DNA from: a virus
IMG/VR virus record: IMGVR_UViG_3300042988_000374
Location: 85,890 to 149,889 of that record
Length of the DNA stretch: 64,000 nt
Reading direction: 5' to 3' (one strand)
Shown here: in pieces, positions 57,607-64,000 of the stretch
Position numbering within the stretch: the stretch's first letter is position 1
Layout of the letters: the number at the start of each line of letters is the position of its first letter
The notes under the pieces: model-generated
The model's input: the letters and a program-made list of their open reading frames with translations, nothing else
What the model was told of the DNA's origin: nothing
Database searches by the model: none
Program-made: the position numbers and the translations under genes

Positions 57607-57876
57607 CTAGGACATTAGGGTTGCGAGTGTGATCCACTCTTGGAGATTGGCGATTGCTTCGTTGATTTGGCGGGCTCCATCTTTGCAGGCTATCTGGTAG
57701 CTGCCGCGATTACCATGTTGACGTGCTAGTACTTCTGCTGATGACAGTTTATTTACCATGTGGGTGATATTGTACACCATTTTTCGCAGGTCGGCGTTGT
57801 ATGGTAGTCTGTTCAGGTCTAGCATGATACGGTCGTGAAGGTCGGCCCAATCTAAACTAGTGGTAAGTGGCGTCAT
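57607..57876 (-). CDS. Hypothetical helical protein (89 aa)
   Basis: Soluble helical protein (MLDLNRLPYNADLRKMVYNI, INEAIANLQEWITLATLMS). No family. It overlaps the upstream 58-residue gene as ATGA. Confidence 0.62.
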   Translation of the reverse strand: MTPLTTSLDWADLHDRIMLDLNRLPYNADLRKMVYNITHMVNKLSSAEVLARQHGNRGSYQIACKDGARQINEAIANLQEWITLATLMS

Positions 57877-58049
57877 CTTGGTGTGTTTCGTTGTCGTGGT
57901 TGCGGCTTATTGTACTCGTATCCGTAGGTTTTGTAAAGATATTCCACGAATTTTAACACTTCATCTTCCTGGAAGTCAGTGTGTAATCTATCTTCGTTAT
58001 AGACTGTTGCTGCCTGTTGTACTCGTTCTAACCATTCTTTATCGTTCAT
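57873..58049 (-). CDS. Small hypothetical protein (58 aa)
   Basis: Frame beginning MNDKEWLERVQQAATVYNED with FQEDEVLKFVEYLYKTYGYE in the middle and a basic tail. GGAG lies eight nt before the ATG and the stop overlaps the next start as ATGA. Composition is like the neighbouring early proteins. Confidence 0.62.
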   Translation of the reverse strand: MNDKEWLERVQQAATVYNEDRLHTDFQEDEVLKFVEYLYKTYGYEYNKPQPRQRNTPR

Positions 58050-58087
58050 TGTAATTCTCCATGAGATTATTTAGACACAAACAAATA

Positions 58088-58105
58088 AGCCCACCGTAAA
58101 GTGGG
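58088..58105 (-). terminator. Terminator after the fibre cluster
   Basis: GCCCAC/GTGGGC stem with a 6-nt loop followed by TTATTTG on the minus strand, just past the small fibre-associated gene. Confidence 0.72.
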
Positions 58106-58132
58106 CCCTATTGTAGTTGAGTAATTGTGATG

Positions 58133-58291
58133 TTACTCGTCCGCTGGTAGAGGGTAGTTGCCTTCTGCTAGCCACTTGAGGTACTCTTGGTAGTCCGTGT
58201 TGGCTGGGTCGAATGGGATGAAGGCGTTGTCCGATAGTCGCTTAACTTGATCAGACTGTTCACCTGAATATTTCTTAATCTCTTGATACAT
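58133..58291 (-). CDS. Small fibre-associated protein (52 aa)
   Basis: Start at 58291 (MYQEIKKYSGEQSDQ), two nt after the fibre gene stop. AFIPFDPANTDYQEYLKWLA is a pattern common in short proteins and fibre-assembly C-termini of phages, so it may be a chaperone-like accessory. The reading frame extends upstream but into the fibre gene. Confidence 0.65.
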   Translation of the reverse strand: MYQEIKKYSGEQSDQVKRLSDNAFIPFDPANTDYQEYLKWLAEGNYPLPADE

Positions 58292-58293
58292 AA

Positions 58294-59385
58294 TTATAGC
58301 TCCGCTGCTGAATAGAATGATGCTGAACCAGAAACGCCTGTCCAACCAGTACGAAGGGCATTAGGAGTTGGACTAAATGAGGCAGTTGATAAATTGACAC
58401 CAAAGGCATCAACAGTTGCGCCAAAACCTATACCAACTGTTCCAGTTTTACCCGACGTTGTAAAACCGGCCTGGGCTAGTCCCCATTGCGCGGTGTAATT
58501 AGCATCAGTAATATTTGTAGTTACTGTCGGGGTTGCGCGTTTTGTGACTTTATATGAGAATCCAATCATAATGTAATTACCACTAACAGATACTGGCGTC
58601 ATTTCGGATGATGGATTGGTCACTTCGTAATACCGCTGACATAATGCCAACTCCAGACCATACGGACGGCACTCGAACGGTGTTGCTGTTGAACCTGCTT
58701 CTATTTGTACACCGGTGATATAGAATTTAGCGCCGTTAGTCGCTGATACTGACACTGCGCCTGTAACGAACAAGGTACTACCCCATGTGTTAGCAGTACC
58801 TTGTTGATTGGTTCCGGAACCTAAGTTAAATGCTAAGCATAACCCACGCTCGTCGGTCCAAGTGCCGCCGGTGTCACCAGGAACAGTTACAGAAACATAC
58901 TGCCATGTGTTAGCGGTCGGCACTGAATAAGTGAATCCATAATTTCTACCGAATCCGCCTGCGCCAAGTGCTGCTGAGTGTGTTCCAGTAACACTAGTGT
59001 ATACCCAGAATGACACAGTGACAGTTTTAGCATATGCGGTTGCCCATGCTAAGTCAGTCATATTAGTGCGTTCGATAATTTGTGTTAGGAATTGAAGGTC
59101 ACCTGCAGCTGGCGTAGTAGCAGCTAGTGATGTTAGTCCTAGATAATTAGTGAATCCAGTTGGTGGCGTAACGCTGCCTGCATTTTGCTGATAGCTGAAC
59201 TGGCTAGCCTTTGCGTAAACTGCCCAACGATCAAGAGTATAATAGTAAGTTGACCCACTAGCGATGGTTTTACTAGCAGCACTAGTACGCTGGTCAATGC
59301 GCATATCGCCGTTGATAATCTTATTTCGGAATGATGTTCCGCCCACTGATCCTAGTTGGGCTACCGATACTGCACGTGTTGTCAT
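58294..59385 (-). CDS. Tail fibre / receptor-binding protein (363 aa)
   Basis: Begins MTTRAVSVAQLGSVGGTSFR followed by NKIINGDMRIDQR and a beta-sandwich body (YTLDRWAVYA, ITGVQIEAGSTATPFECRPY). This is a widespread phage fibre C-terminal domain thought to bind surface glycans. It overlaps the small fibre-chaperone-like gene upstream by 1 nt. A host-range determinant is likely. Confidence 0.82.
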   Translation of the reverse strand: MTTRAVSVAQLGSVGGTSFRNKIINGDMRIDQRTSAASKTIASGSTYYYTLDRWAVYAKASQFSYQQNAGSVTPPTGFTNYLGLTSLAATTPAAGDLQFLTQIIERTNMTDLAWATAYAKTVTVSFWVYTSVTGTHSAALGAGGFGRNYGFTYSVPTANTWQYVSVTVPGDTGGTWTDERGLCLAFNLGSGTNQQGTANTWGSTLFVTGAVSVSATNGAKFYITGVQIEAGSTATPFECRPYGLELALCQRYYEVTNPSSEMTPVSVSGNYIMIGFSYKVTKRATPTVTTNITDANYTAQWGLAQAGFTTSGKTGTVGIGFGATVDAFGVNLSTASFSPTPNALRTGWTGVSGSASFYSAAEL

Positions 59386-59822
59386 TATTGTTGTTCCTTA
59401 GTTGGCCATTGGAAATTAACCTGAGCTAATTCTTCTACTGTAGTAGTTTCTGCGATTGCTGCTTCATTAGTCGCACAAGCAGTTCTAATAGCTAGACGTT
59501 CTGCTACTATCTCTGATGGTACGTCGGTACCAAATTCAGAGGCGCGAGTAACGTACCAGTCAGATTGTTGGAGTAGAGTGAACGCGGTTTGTTTGACTTG
59601 TGCGGTGAATTGGACTTTAAGCTCATCTAAGTCTCGTGGTAAATTAAGGTCACCGTTCCAGTAGAATCGGTCATCTGCTCTAACTGGGTCAGCTTCTTCT
59701 GTGATGCCGATTGCTAGTTTGTCTTGTGGTGATGCTAGACGTAACCAGTTAGCTGGATACTGGATTTCGTTGTGGGTAAACGGTTGGTCTAGCGGTATTG
59801 TTCTATTGTCGAGTTTAAACAT
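59385..59822 (-). CDS. Tail-fibre-assembly-like small protein, paralogue 1 (145 aa)
   Basis: Contains TIPLDQPFTHNEIQYPANWL, ADDRFYWNGDLNLPRDLDEL and LLQQSDWYVTRASEFG. The ending ELAQVNFQWPTKEQQ fits phage proteins located beside fibres and thought to help their assembly. It is a paralogue of the gene at 63549. A CATAAATA late octamer lies 16 nt upstream, with AAGGAC before the ATG. Confidence 0.78.
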   Translation of the reverse strand: MFKLDNRTIPLDQPFTHNEIQYPANWLRLASPQDKLAIGITEEADPVRADDRFYWNGDLNLPRDLDELKVQFTAQVKQTAFTLLQQSDWYVTRASEFGTDVPSEIVAERLAIRTACATNEAAIAETTTVEELAQVNFQWPTKEQQ

Positions 59823-59838
59823 TTGTTTGTCCTTGATG

Positions 59839-59846
59839 TATTTATG
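59839..59846 (-). promoter_or_regulatory. Late promoter (CATAAATA)
   Basis: Late octamer 16 nt before the ATG at 59822, with AAGGAC in the leader. Confidence 0.68.
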
Positions 59847-59849
59847 CTA

Positions 59850-62777
59850 TTAACGAGCTAGACTGTACTTGAATGGGTGCTCTGCGAAGGCGGCGTAGAT
59901 GTAGACATTGCTGCTGTCGTTACTGTCTGTGCCAGTTCCACGAATCTTAAATCCACTTGCTGTGAGGTCTATATCAAAGCCGCTTGTGTTTTCGGCGGGT
60001 AAATCATTAGCCCTAAGAGAGTTTACAGATAAGTTGTATGGGCTTCTTGCTGTATCAACCAATCGCCATTGAGAAGCAGCACTGGAGTTCTTAATCATCA
60101 CATACCGAGGCCTAAACCCAAGATACACAAACGGCCCATCAGTCAACCCGTTACCAGTGTATGAGCCGAACTTGGAGAAGCCAGCGACTTCTGCGAAGCA
60201 GTAGGCTACATAAGTGCCACCACTTTCGTTTGTATAAATGCTATTTCCGACTGTAAATACAGATGATGTTGGAGATGTGTTATTCCAAATTCCAGAATCA
60301 ACAGAAGCCGCATCTGTCTGGTTGAGAACAAGCCACTTTGTATTACCAAGCGATTGGTGATAAACAGCCCAAGCTCTAGCTGTGCCGCCTGTGCGCTTCT
60401 TGACGATCATCATTGCTGGAGCAACACCAAGAGAATGAGCAAATGTCGTTGCGCTACCAGTAGCCGTATAGGTCACGATATCAAAGCCTGGAGTGGCGCC
60501 TTTCTTCCATTGCCAGGCAGCATAGGCATCAGTGCTTCCCACGTTGCCTGTAAAGCCGTTCGATACAAAGCCGTTTACACCGCCAGACCCAAACTCTGCG
60601 TTTGTCAGATTAGATGCCAATGCTGTGCCAGCACCGACTATACTGTTGAACAACTGGTGATTTCCAGATGCTGTTCTATCTTTAATCCAAACTAAGTCTG
60701 GCTGAAAACTTCCACCGTTTGTCACCGTTTGATTTGAGTTAGTTCCTGTGAAGGCAGTAGCATCAAAATACTTGTTGCCCTGTTTGATAGTAGGTTCAGG
60801 CAAGTTCTGCGTGTTCAGCGCCTTGAAGCCTGTGGGTGGGGTGTATGCGAAGGGGCGTTGACCGAAGTTGACATGAGCAGACATCCAGTAGCCAGCGTAA
60901 GCATAGAAGCTCAACGTGGTGTCGATGCCAGTGAACGCTGTGCCTTGTGAGGTGTTGTCCTTGTAGAACGTCAGTGTCCCGCTATCCATGTCCAGCGCCA
61001 CGCCAATGACAACACCGTTGCCATAGGTTGCTCCGTAGGCTGTGAACACAGCAGAAGTACCAAGGCCACCAAGCACCTTGTTGCCGTTGGCAAGATAGCC
61101 ATACACCTTGCCCGTGGTTGAGTAGTGTCCATCTCCACCAGACGGGCCGTGTGCTGATACTGTGTCCATGATGCCGAAGCCGCCGCGAGACGCTGCTGCT
61201 GTTGGCACAGTGACAGTCGTCCACTCCCAGTACCACTTGCCTGAGTTTGGCACTGTCATTGTGCTGAGAACGGTGGAGTTGTTTACGCCTTCCGAGCCTT
61301 GAGCAGTAGTTGTCAGGTTGCCATTCGACACCGAGATGTTTGCAGTAGCGCCAGACTGAGATGTACCTAGCTTCCCGTTCAGCGGGTTGATGACGGGGTA
61401 ATTCCCACGCCCATTCCCGCCATCAGCGTAAGGCGTAGGTGTATCCAGCATGGAGTCGTATGTATTGCCGTTAGTTAGAGAAATATTATTAACGACCCAA
61501 TTGTTATAACCTGTACCGGTATCTGTGCCAATTTGTAGCGTAGATGATATAGCAGTGCCGTTAGTAGAGTAATAAGGACCAACCGAGCTATTTACTTCCA
61601 TCTGAGTGCCCCATAAGTACACACCAGAAGCACCGTCGCCAGTATACGATGTAGCACCAGCAGTAGCACTTGACATCATATACACGCTACCACCGCAACC
61701 TGCATTGCCTACACCACTGAGTGTTACTGAGCAGCGATACCAACCATTTCCAACTGAAGTCACAATAGCAGTAGCATCAGAACCCGTGATCACTGTGCCA
61801 GTTGATAAATCAGCGTAGCAGTACTTAGCAGTAGTACCGTTCCATATTTCAAGGGCTACTGCCGAGCGGCCAGCAGCCTTTACGTAGATAGAGTATGTGT
61901 ATGCGGAGCCGTTCGTGAATGTTAAGTTATTGAAGTACCAACGATGTGTGTTACTAGCTGTAGTATCTTCTGTTAGTTTACTTGCCGTAGTACTACCGTT
62001 GGGAGCAGTGGTAGTATTTGCCGTGATTGTAGCGCGTTCTTTGTTATACATCGCATTAGTGTAATCTTGGCTATATAATACTAAGTTACCACTAGTTTGC
62101 GTGGTGTTATTTTTGAACGGTAGGAAGAAACCGTTATTACCGTATGTGCCGGTATATTTCTTTGCTTTCCATACTCCAGTGATGCTATCGGTTTCGCCGA
62201 ATGAACTTGCGGTTAATGCTTGACCGTCGATGAAGTTGACTTCTGTGAGGTAGCCGTCGAAATAACTGTAACTCGCAGTCAAGTTACCGCTGATGATGTG
62301 AGCGTATGCTTGATTGATCGCATAGTCCGTGTTCAACGTTGGATCATTACTTGTTGAAAATGACGTAAGCTGAACACCGTTCACAAAGAGTTTTACTCGG
62401 TTTGCTCCCGTTGCTTGAGTGCTGTCAAATGCGAGAACGATGTGATACCAAGCAGATGGGTCACGGAAAACTGCCGACGACATACGCCAAACCGTGTTGT
62501 ACCCCGTAAACAGCAGTGCGTCAGTTGTCTGAAAACAAAGCGTATTCCATGTGGTATCAGCCGTTCCGTTCCCGCAAGAAAAAAGAAGTTGATTGGTAGA
62601 TCCTCCAAGTGATCCTCGCTTAACCCAACCGCTCCATGTCCAAGTTTTACGATTACCCGCAACAGCGGGTGTTCGGTTTAAATACGCAGACGCACTTGAG
62701 CGCAGACGCACAGAACGCTCGATCTGGTAATCTCCACCAGCTGCCGCCATCAATGGAATTAAGTTATTAAAGCTCAT
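59850..62777 (-). CDS. Large tail fibre with LamG/SPRY-like domains (975 aa)
   Basis: Starts MSFNNLIPLMAAAGGDYQIE. A LamG/concanavalin-like lectin domain follows (WTWSGWVKRGSLGGSTNQLL, AWYHIVLAFDSTQATGANRV). A carbohydrate-binding-like segment and a SPRY-like domain (GKWYWEWTTVTVPTAAASRG, VALDMDSGTLTFYKDNTSQG) come next, then repeats ending HPFKYSLAR. The DNA of roughly 60.8-61.5 kb is visibly richer in G+C than the flanks, suggesting a transferred module. It is likely a receptor-binding fibre. Confidence 0.8.
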   Translation of the reverse strand: MSFNNLIPLMAAAGGDYQIERSVRLRSSASAYLNRTPAVAGNRKTWTWSGWVKRGSLGGSTNQLLFSCGNGTADTTWNTLCFQTTDALLFTGYNTVWRMSSAVFRDPSAWYHIVLAFDSTQATGANRVKLFVNGVQLTSFSTSNDPTLNTDYAINQAYAHIISGNLTASYSYFDGYLTEVNFIDGQALTASSFGETDSITGVWKAKKYTGTYGNNGFFLPFKNNTTQTSGNLVLYSQDYTNAMYNKERATITANTTTAPNGSTTASKLTEDTTASNTHRWYFNNLTFTNGSAYTYSIYVKAAGRSAVALEIWNGTTAKYCYADLSTGTVITGSDATAIVTSVGNGWYRCSVTLSGVGNAGCGGSVYMMSSATAGATSYTGDGASGVYLWGTQMEVNSSVGPYYSTNGTAISSTLQIGTDTGTGYNNWVVNNISLTNGNTYDSMLDTPTPYADGGNGRGNYPVINPLNGKLGTSQSGATANISVSNGNLTTTAQGSEGVNNSTVLSTMTVPNSGKWYWEWTTVTVPTAAASRGGFGIMDTVSAHGPSGGDGHYSTTGKVYGYLANGNKVLGGLGTSAVFTAYGATYGNGVVIGVALDMDSGTLTFYKDNTSQGTAFTGIDTTLSFYAYAGYWMSAHVNFGQRPFAYTPPTGFKALNTQNLPEPTIKQGNKYFDATAFTGTNSNQTVTNGGSFQPDLVWIKDRTASGNHQLFNSIVGAGTALASNLTNAEFGSGGVNGFVSNGFTGNVGSTDAYAAWQWKKGATPGFDIVTYTATGSATTFAHSLGVAPAMMIVKKRTGGTARAWAVYHQSLGNTKWLVLNQTDAASVDSGIWNNTSPTSSVFTVGNSIYTNESGGTYVAYCFAEVAGFSKFGSYTGNGLTDGPFVYLGFRPRYVMIKNSSAASQWRLVDTARSPYNLSVNSLRANDLPAENTSGFDIDLTASGFKIRGTGTDSNDSSNVYIYAAFAEHPFKYSLAR

Positions 62778-62778
62778 C

Positions 62779-63540
62779 TTATTTTGTGTCCGAGATCATT
62801 CTTGCGGTGATTCGTGTAGCGCTCTCTACATAGTAAGCTAGTACATCAACTGCGCCAGCGGTTGTTGTTAATGATGGAGCAGTACCGCTGGCAAACTTCC
62901 AGTTACCGCCATATGCTAATGTTCTACTACCTGTACCGTCTTGAGTAATGACAATAGCACCACTTTGACCAGCAGTCAAGTTAGTTGGGTTAGCTAATGT
63001 AGCATTAGTATCTAAAGTCAAGTTAAAGTAGTTACCCAAACTAAAGTCTGGAGTAATTGTACTAGCACTAGTTAGAGTTACTGGAGTGCCAACCGCTGCT
63101 CGATTGAATACAGCACTACCATTAAAGGTAGCATTTGCTGCGCTGTTATAAGTAACCGGTCCAGTGAATGTTCCGCCGGCTAATGGCATATCGCTACTAT
63201 CAGTCACAGTAGTAATCTTGTATGATTCTACCATGATACTATCACCGGCAGCTGCCGCATCTGTTAACACAATAGTGCTACCACTAGTAGCAGTATAGTC
63301 ACTAGAAGTTAATCTGACACCGTTGCGATACACGTCTACGTAACCTACTGTATATGATAGTCCAGTAAATGTAGTCTGACCACTAGTAGCAGTGAAGTTA
63401 GTAGTAGTTCTGTAGTTGTATGGTTGAGTAGTTACTGCTGACCATTTGTCACTAGCAGAGTTGTACGTATACGTAATACTGCCTACTGTTGCGGTAGCGC
63501 CGTTTGCGGCATTTGTTGGAAATAAAGCTGATAATGACAT
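62779..63540 (-). CDS. Tail fibre / collar-like protein (253 aa)
   Basis: The N-terminus (MSLSALFPTNAANGATATVG) and VGYVDVYRNGVRLTSSDYTA form the collar-type domain common in phage fibres. The rest is beta repeats (GGTFTGPVTYNSAANATFNG) ending in YYVESATRITARMISDTK. It sits between two fibre-associated genes and is probably a distal fibre subunit. Confidence 0.78.
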   Translation of the reverse strand: MSLSALFPTNAANGATATVGSITYTYNSASDKWSAVTTQPYNYRTTTNFTATSGQTTFTGLSYTVGYVDVYRNGVRLTSSDYTATSGSTIVLTDAAAAGDSIMVESYKITTVTDSSDMPLAGGTFTGPVTYNSAANATFNGSAVFNRAAVGTPVTLTSASTITPDFSLGNYFNLTLDTNATLANPTNLTAGQSGAIVITQDGTGSRTLAYGGNWKFASGTAPSLTTTAGAVDVLAYYVESATRITARMISDTK

Positions 63541-63548
63541 TTGATTCC

Positions 63549-63980
63549 TTATTTAGTTGGCCAATTTTGATTGGAGACCGCGGTGATTAGTTGTTCTACC
63601 GTATCTGCTCCTAAGATCAGTGCTTCTAGTTTGGCCGCCTCTTTGATAACAGCGTCACGATAAACTTTAGTCTCGATTGGCACTTCGATATCTCGTTCTA
63701 CTTGTCTGATAATCATCCAATCAGATTGTTGGAGTAACTTGTTAGTAGTGTCTTTGATTTGAGAGGTGAATTGAACTTGAAGTTGGAGCAAGTCCTTTGG
63801 ATGATTGGGTCCCCAGTAGAAACGGTCATCGTAGTGTTCTGGGTCTGCTACTTCAACGATGCCAGCAGCCGCGCGTTGTTCTGGCGTAGCGTGTCTGATC
63901 CAGCCGGCTGGGCGCTGAATACCATTGATGTCAGTGAACTGAGCGTCTGGTTGTATTGGTAATGATTTGATAGTGAACAT
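63549..63980 (-). CDS. Tail-fibre-assembly-like small protein, paralogue 2 (143 aa)
   Basis: Paralogue of the gene at 59385: it shares the NGIQRPAGWIRHATPEQ / YPANWLRLASPQD region, DDRFYWG and LLQQSDWMIIRQVE. It belongs to the fibre-assembly type found next to fibre genes. A late octamer seems to begin at the window edge (63997 onward), cut by the end of the sequence. Confidence 0.76.
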   Translation of the reverse strand: MFTIKSLPIQPDAQFTDINGIQRPAGWIRHATPEQRAAAGIVEVADPEHYDDRFYWGPNHPKDLLQLQVQFTSQIKDTTNKLLQQSDWMIIRQVERDIEVPIETKVYRDAVIKEAAKLEALILGADTVEQLITAVSNQNWPTK

Positions 63981-64000
63981 TGTTTAGTCTCTGTAGTATT

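Overview
The window is a contiguous stretch of a large tailed-phage genome of the T4 type. It carries a T4-type sliding clamp (gp45), clamp-loader ATPase (gp44), family B DNA polymerase (gp43), RNase H-like 5' nuclease, DsbA-like protein and GroES-like co-chaperonin, together with PhoH, ThyA, UvsE, a C1 protease, chaperones, lysis genes and long repetitive tail fibres. Late promoters follow the T4 octamer (consensus nnTAAATA). Early promoters are proteobacterial sigma70 type (TTGACA, 16-18 bp, TAnnnT). The gene set resembles T4-like phages of aquatic bacteria, but the host cannot be named from this sequence. Nearly every gene is on the minus strand; only phoH, a secreted nuclease and a decayed tnpB end are on the plus strand. 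I saw no tRNA, rRNA, CRISPR array or integrase.

Layout, in plus-strand coordinates. 0-7 kb: replication, repair and small unknown genes (5' nuclease, UvsE, nucleotidyltransferase, sliding clamp). 7-13.2 kb: a DNA polymerase gene broken up by three kinds of mobile element. An HNH endonuclease gene separates 43A from 43B, a group I intron lies inside polymerase motif B, and a split intein with a free-standing Vsr-like endonuclease gene lies at motif C (YGDTD/S). 13.2-23 kb: DsbA-like protein, Dps, possible ADP-ribosyltransferase, a 1430-residue repeat fibre, a predicted nucleotidyltransferase and a papain-like protease. 23-32 kb: HNH endonucleases, a glycosyltransferase-like protein, paired beta-rich proteins, a TnpB remnant, ClpA and DnaJ, holin and two probable virion proteins. 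32-38 kb: PhoH, nuclease and HAD proteins, Hc1-like protein, gp44, GroES-like protein and a Pol III alpha fragment. 38-46 kb: two very large fibre or Ig-like structural proteins, GH19 endolysin and a metallopeptidase. 46-53 kb: secreted nuclease, capsid-targeting-leader proteins, spanin-like pair and ThyA. 53-58 kb: conserved unknowns and a MoxR/VWA pair. 58-64 kb: tail fibres and fibre-associated small proteins.

Two themes run across the window. First, eight proteins start with a short related leader (MKISEI/MRINEI/MKTYEF type). In four of them an (I/L)-x-E site ends exactly at residue 9, as in the capsid-targeting leaders of T4 internal proteins. Several of these look enzymatic (ADP-ribosyltransferase-like, nucleotidyltransferase, metallopeptidase), suggesting a set of enzymes packaged in the head and injected. 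Second, about a dozen genes have their start codon 4-7 nt from a promoter -10 element, for both early and late promoters, which predicts leaderless mRNAs. The polymerase would have to be assembled from three polypeptides by RNA splicing and protein trans-splicing.
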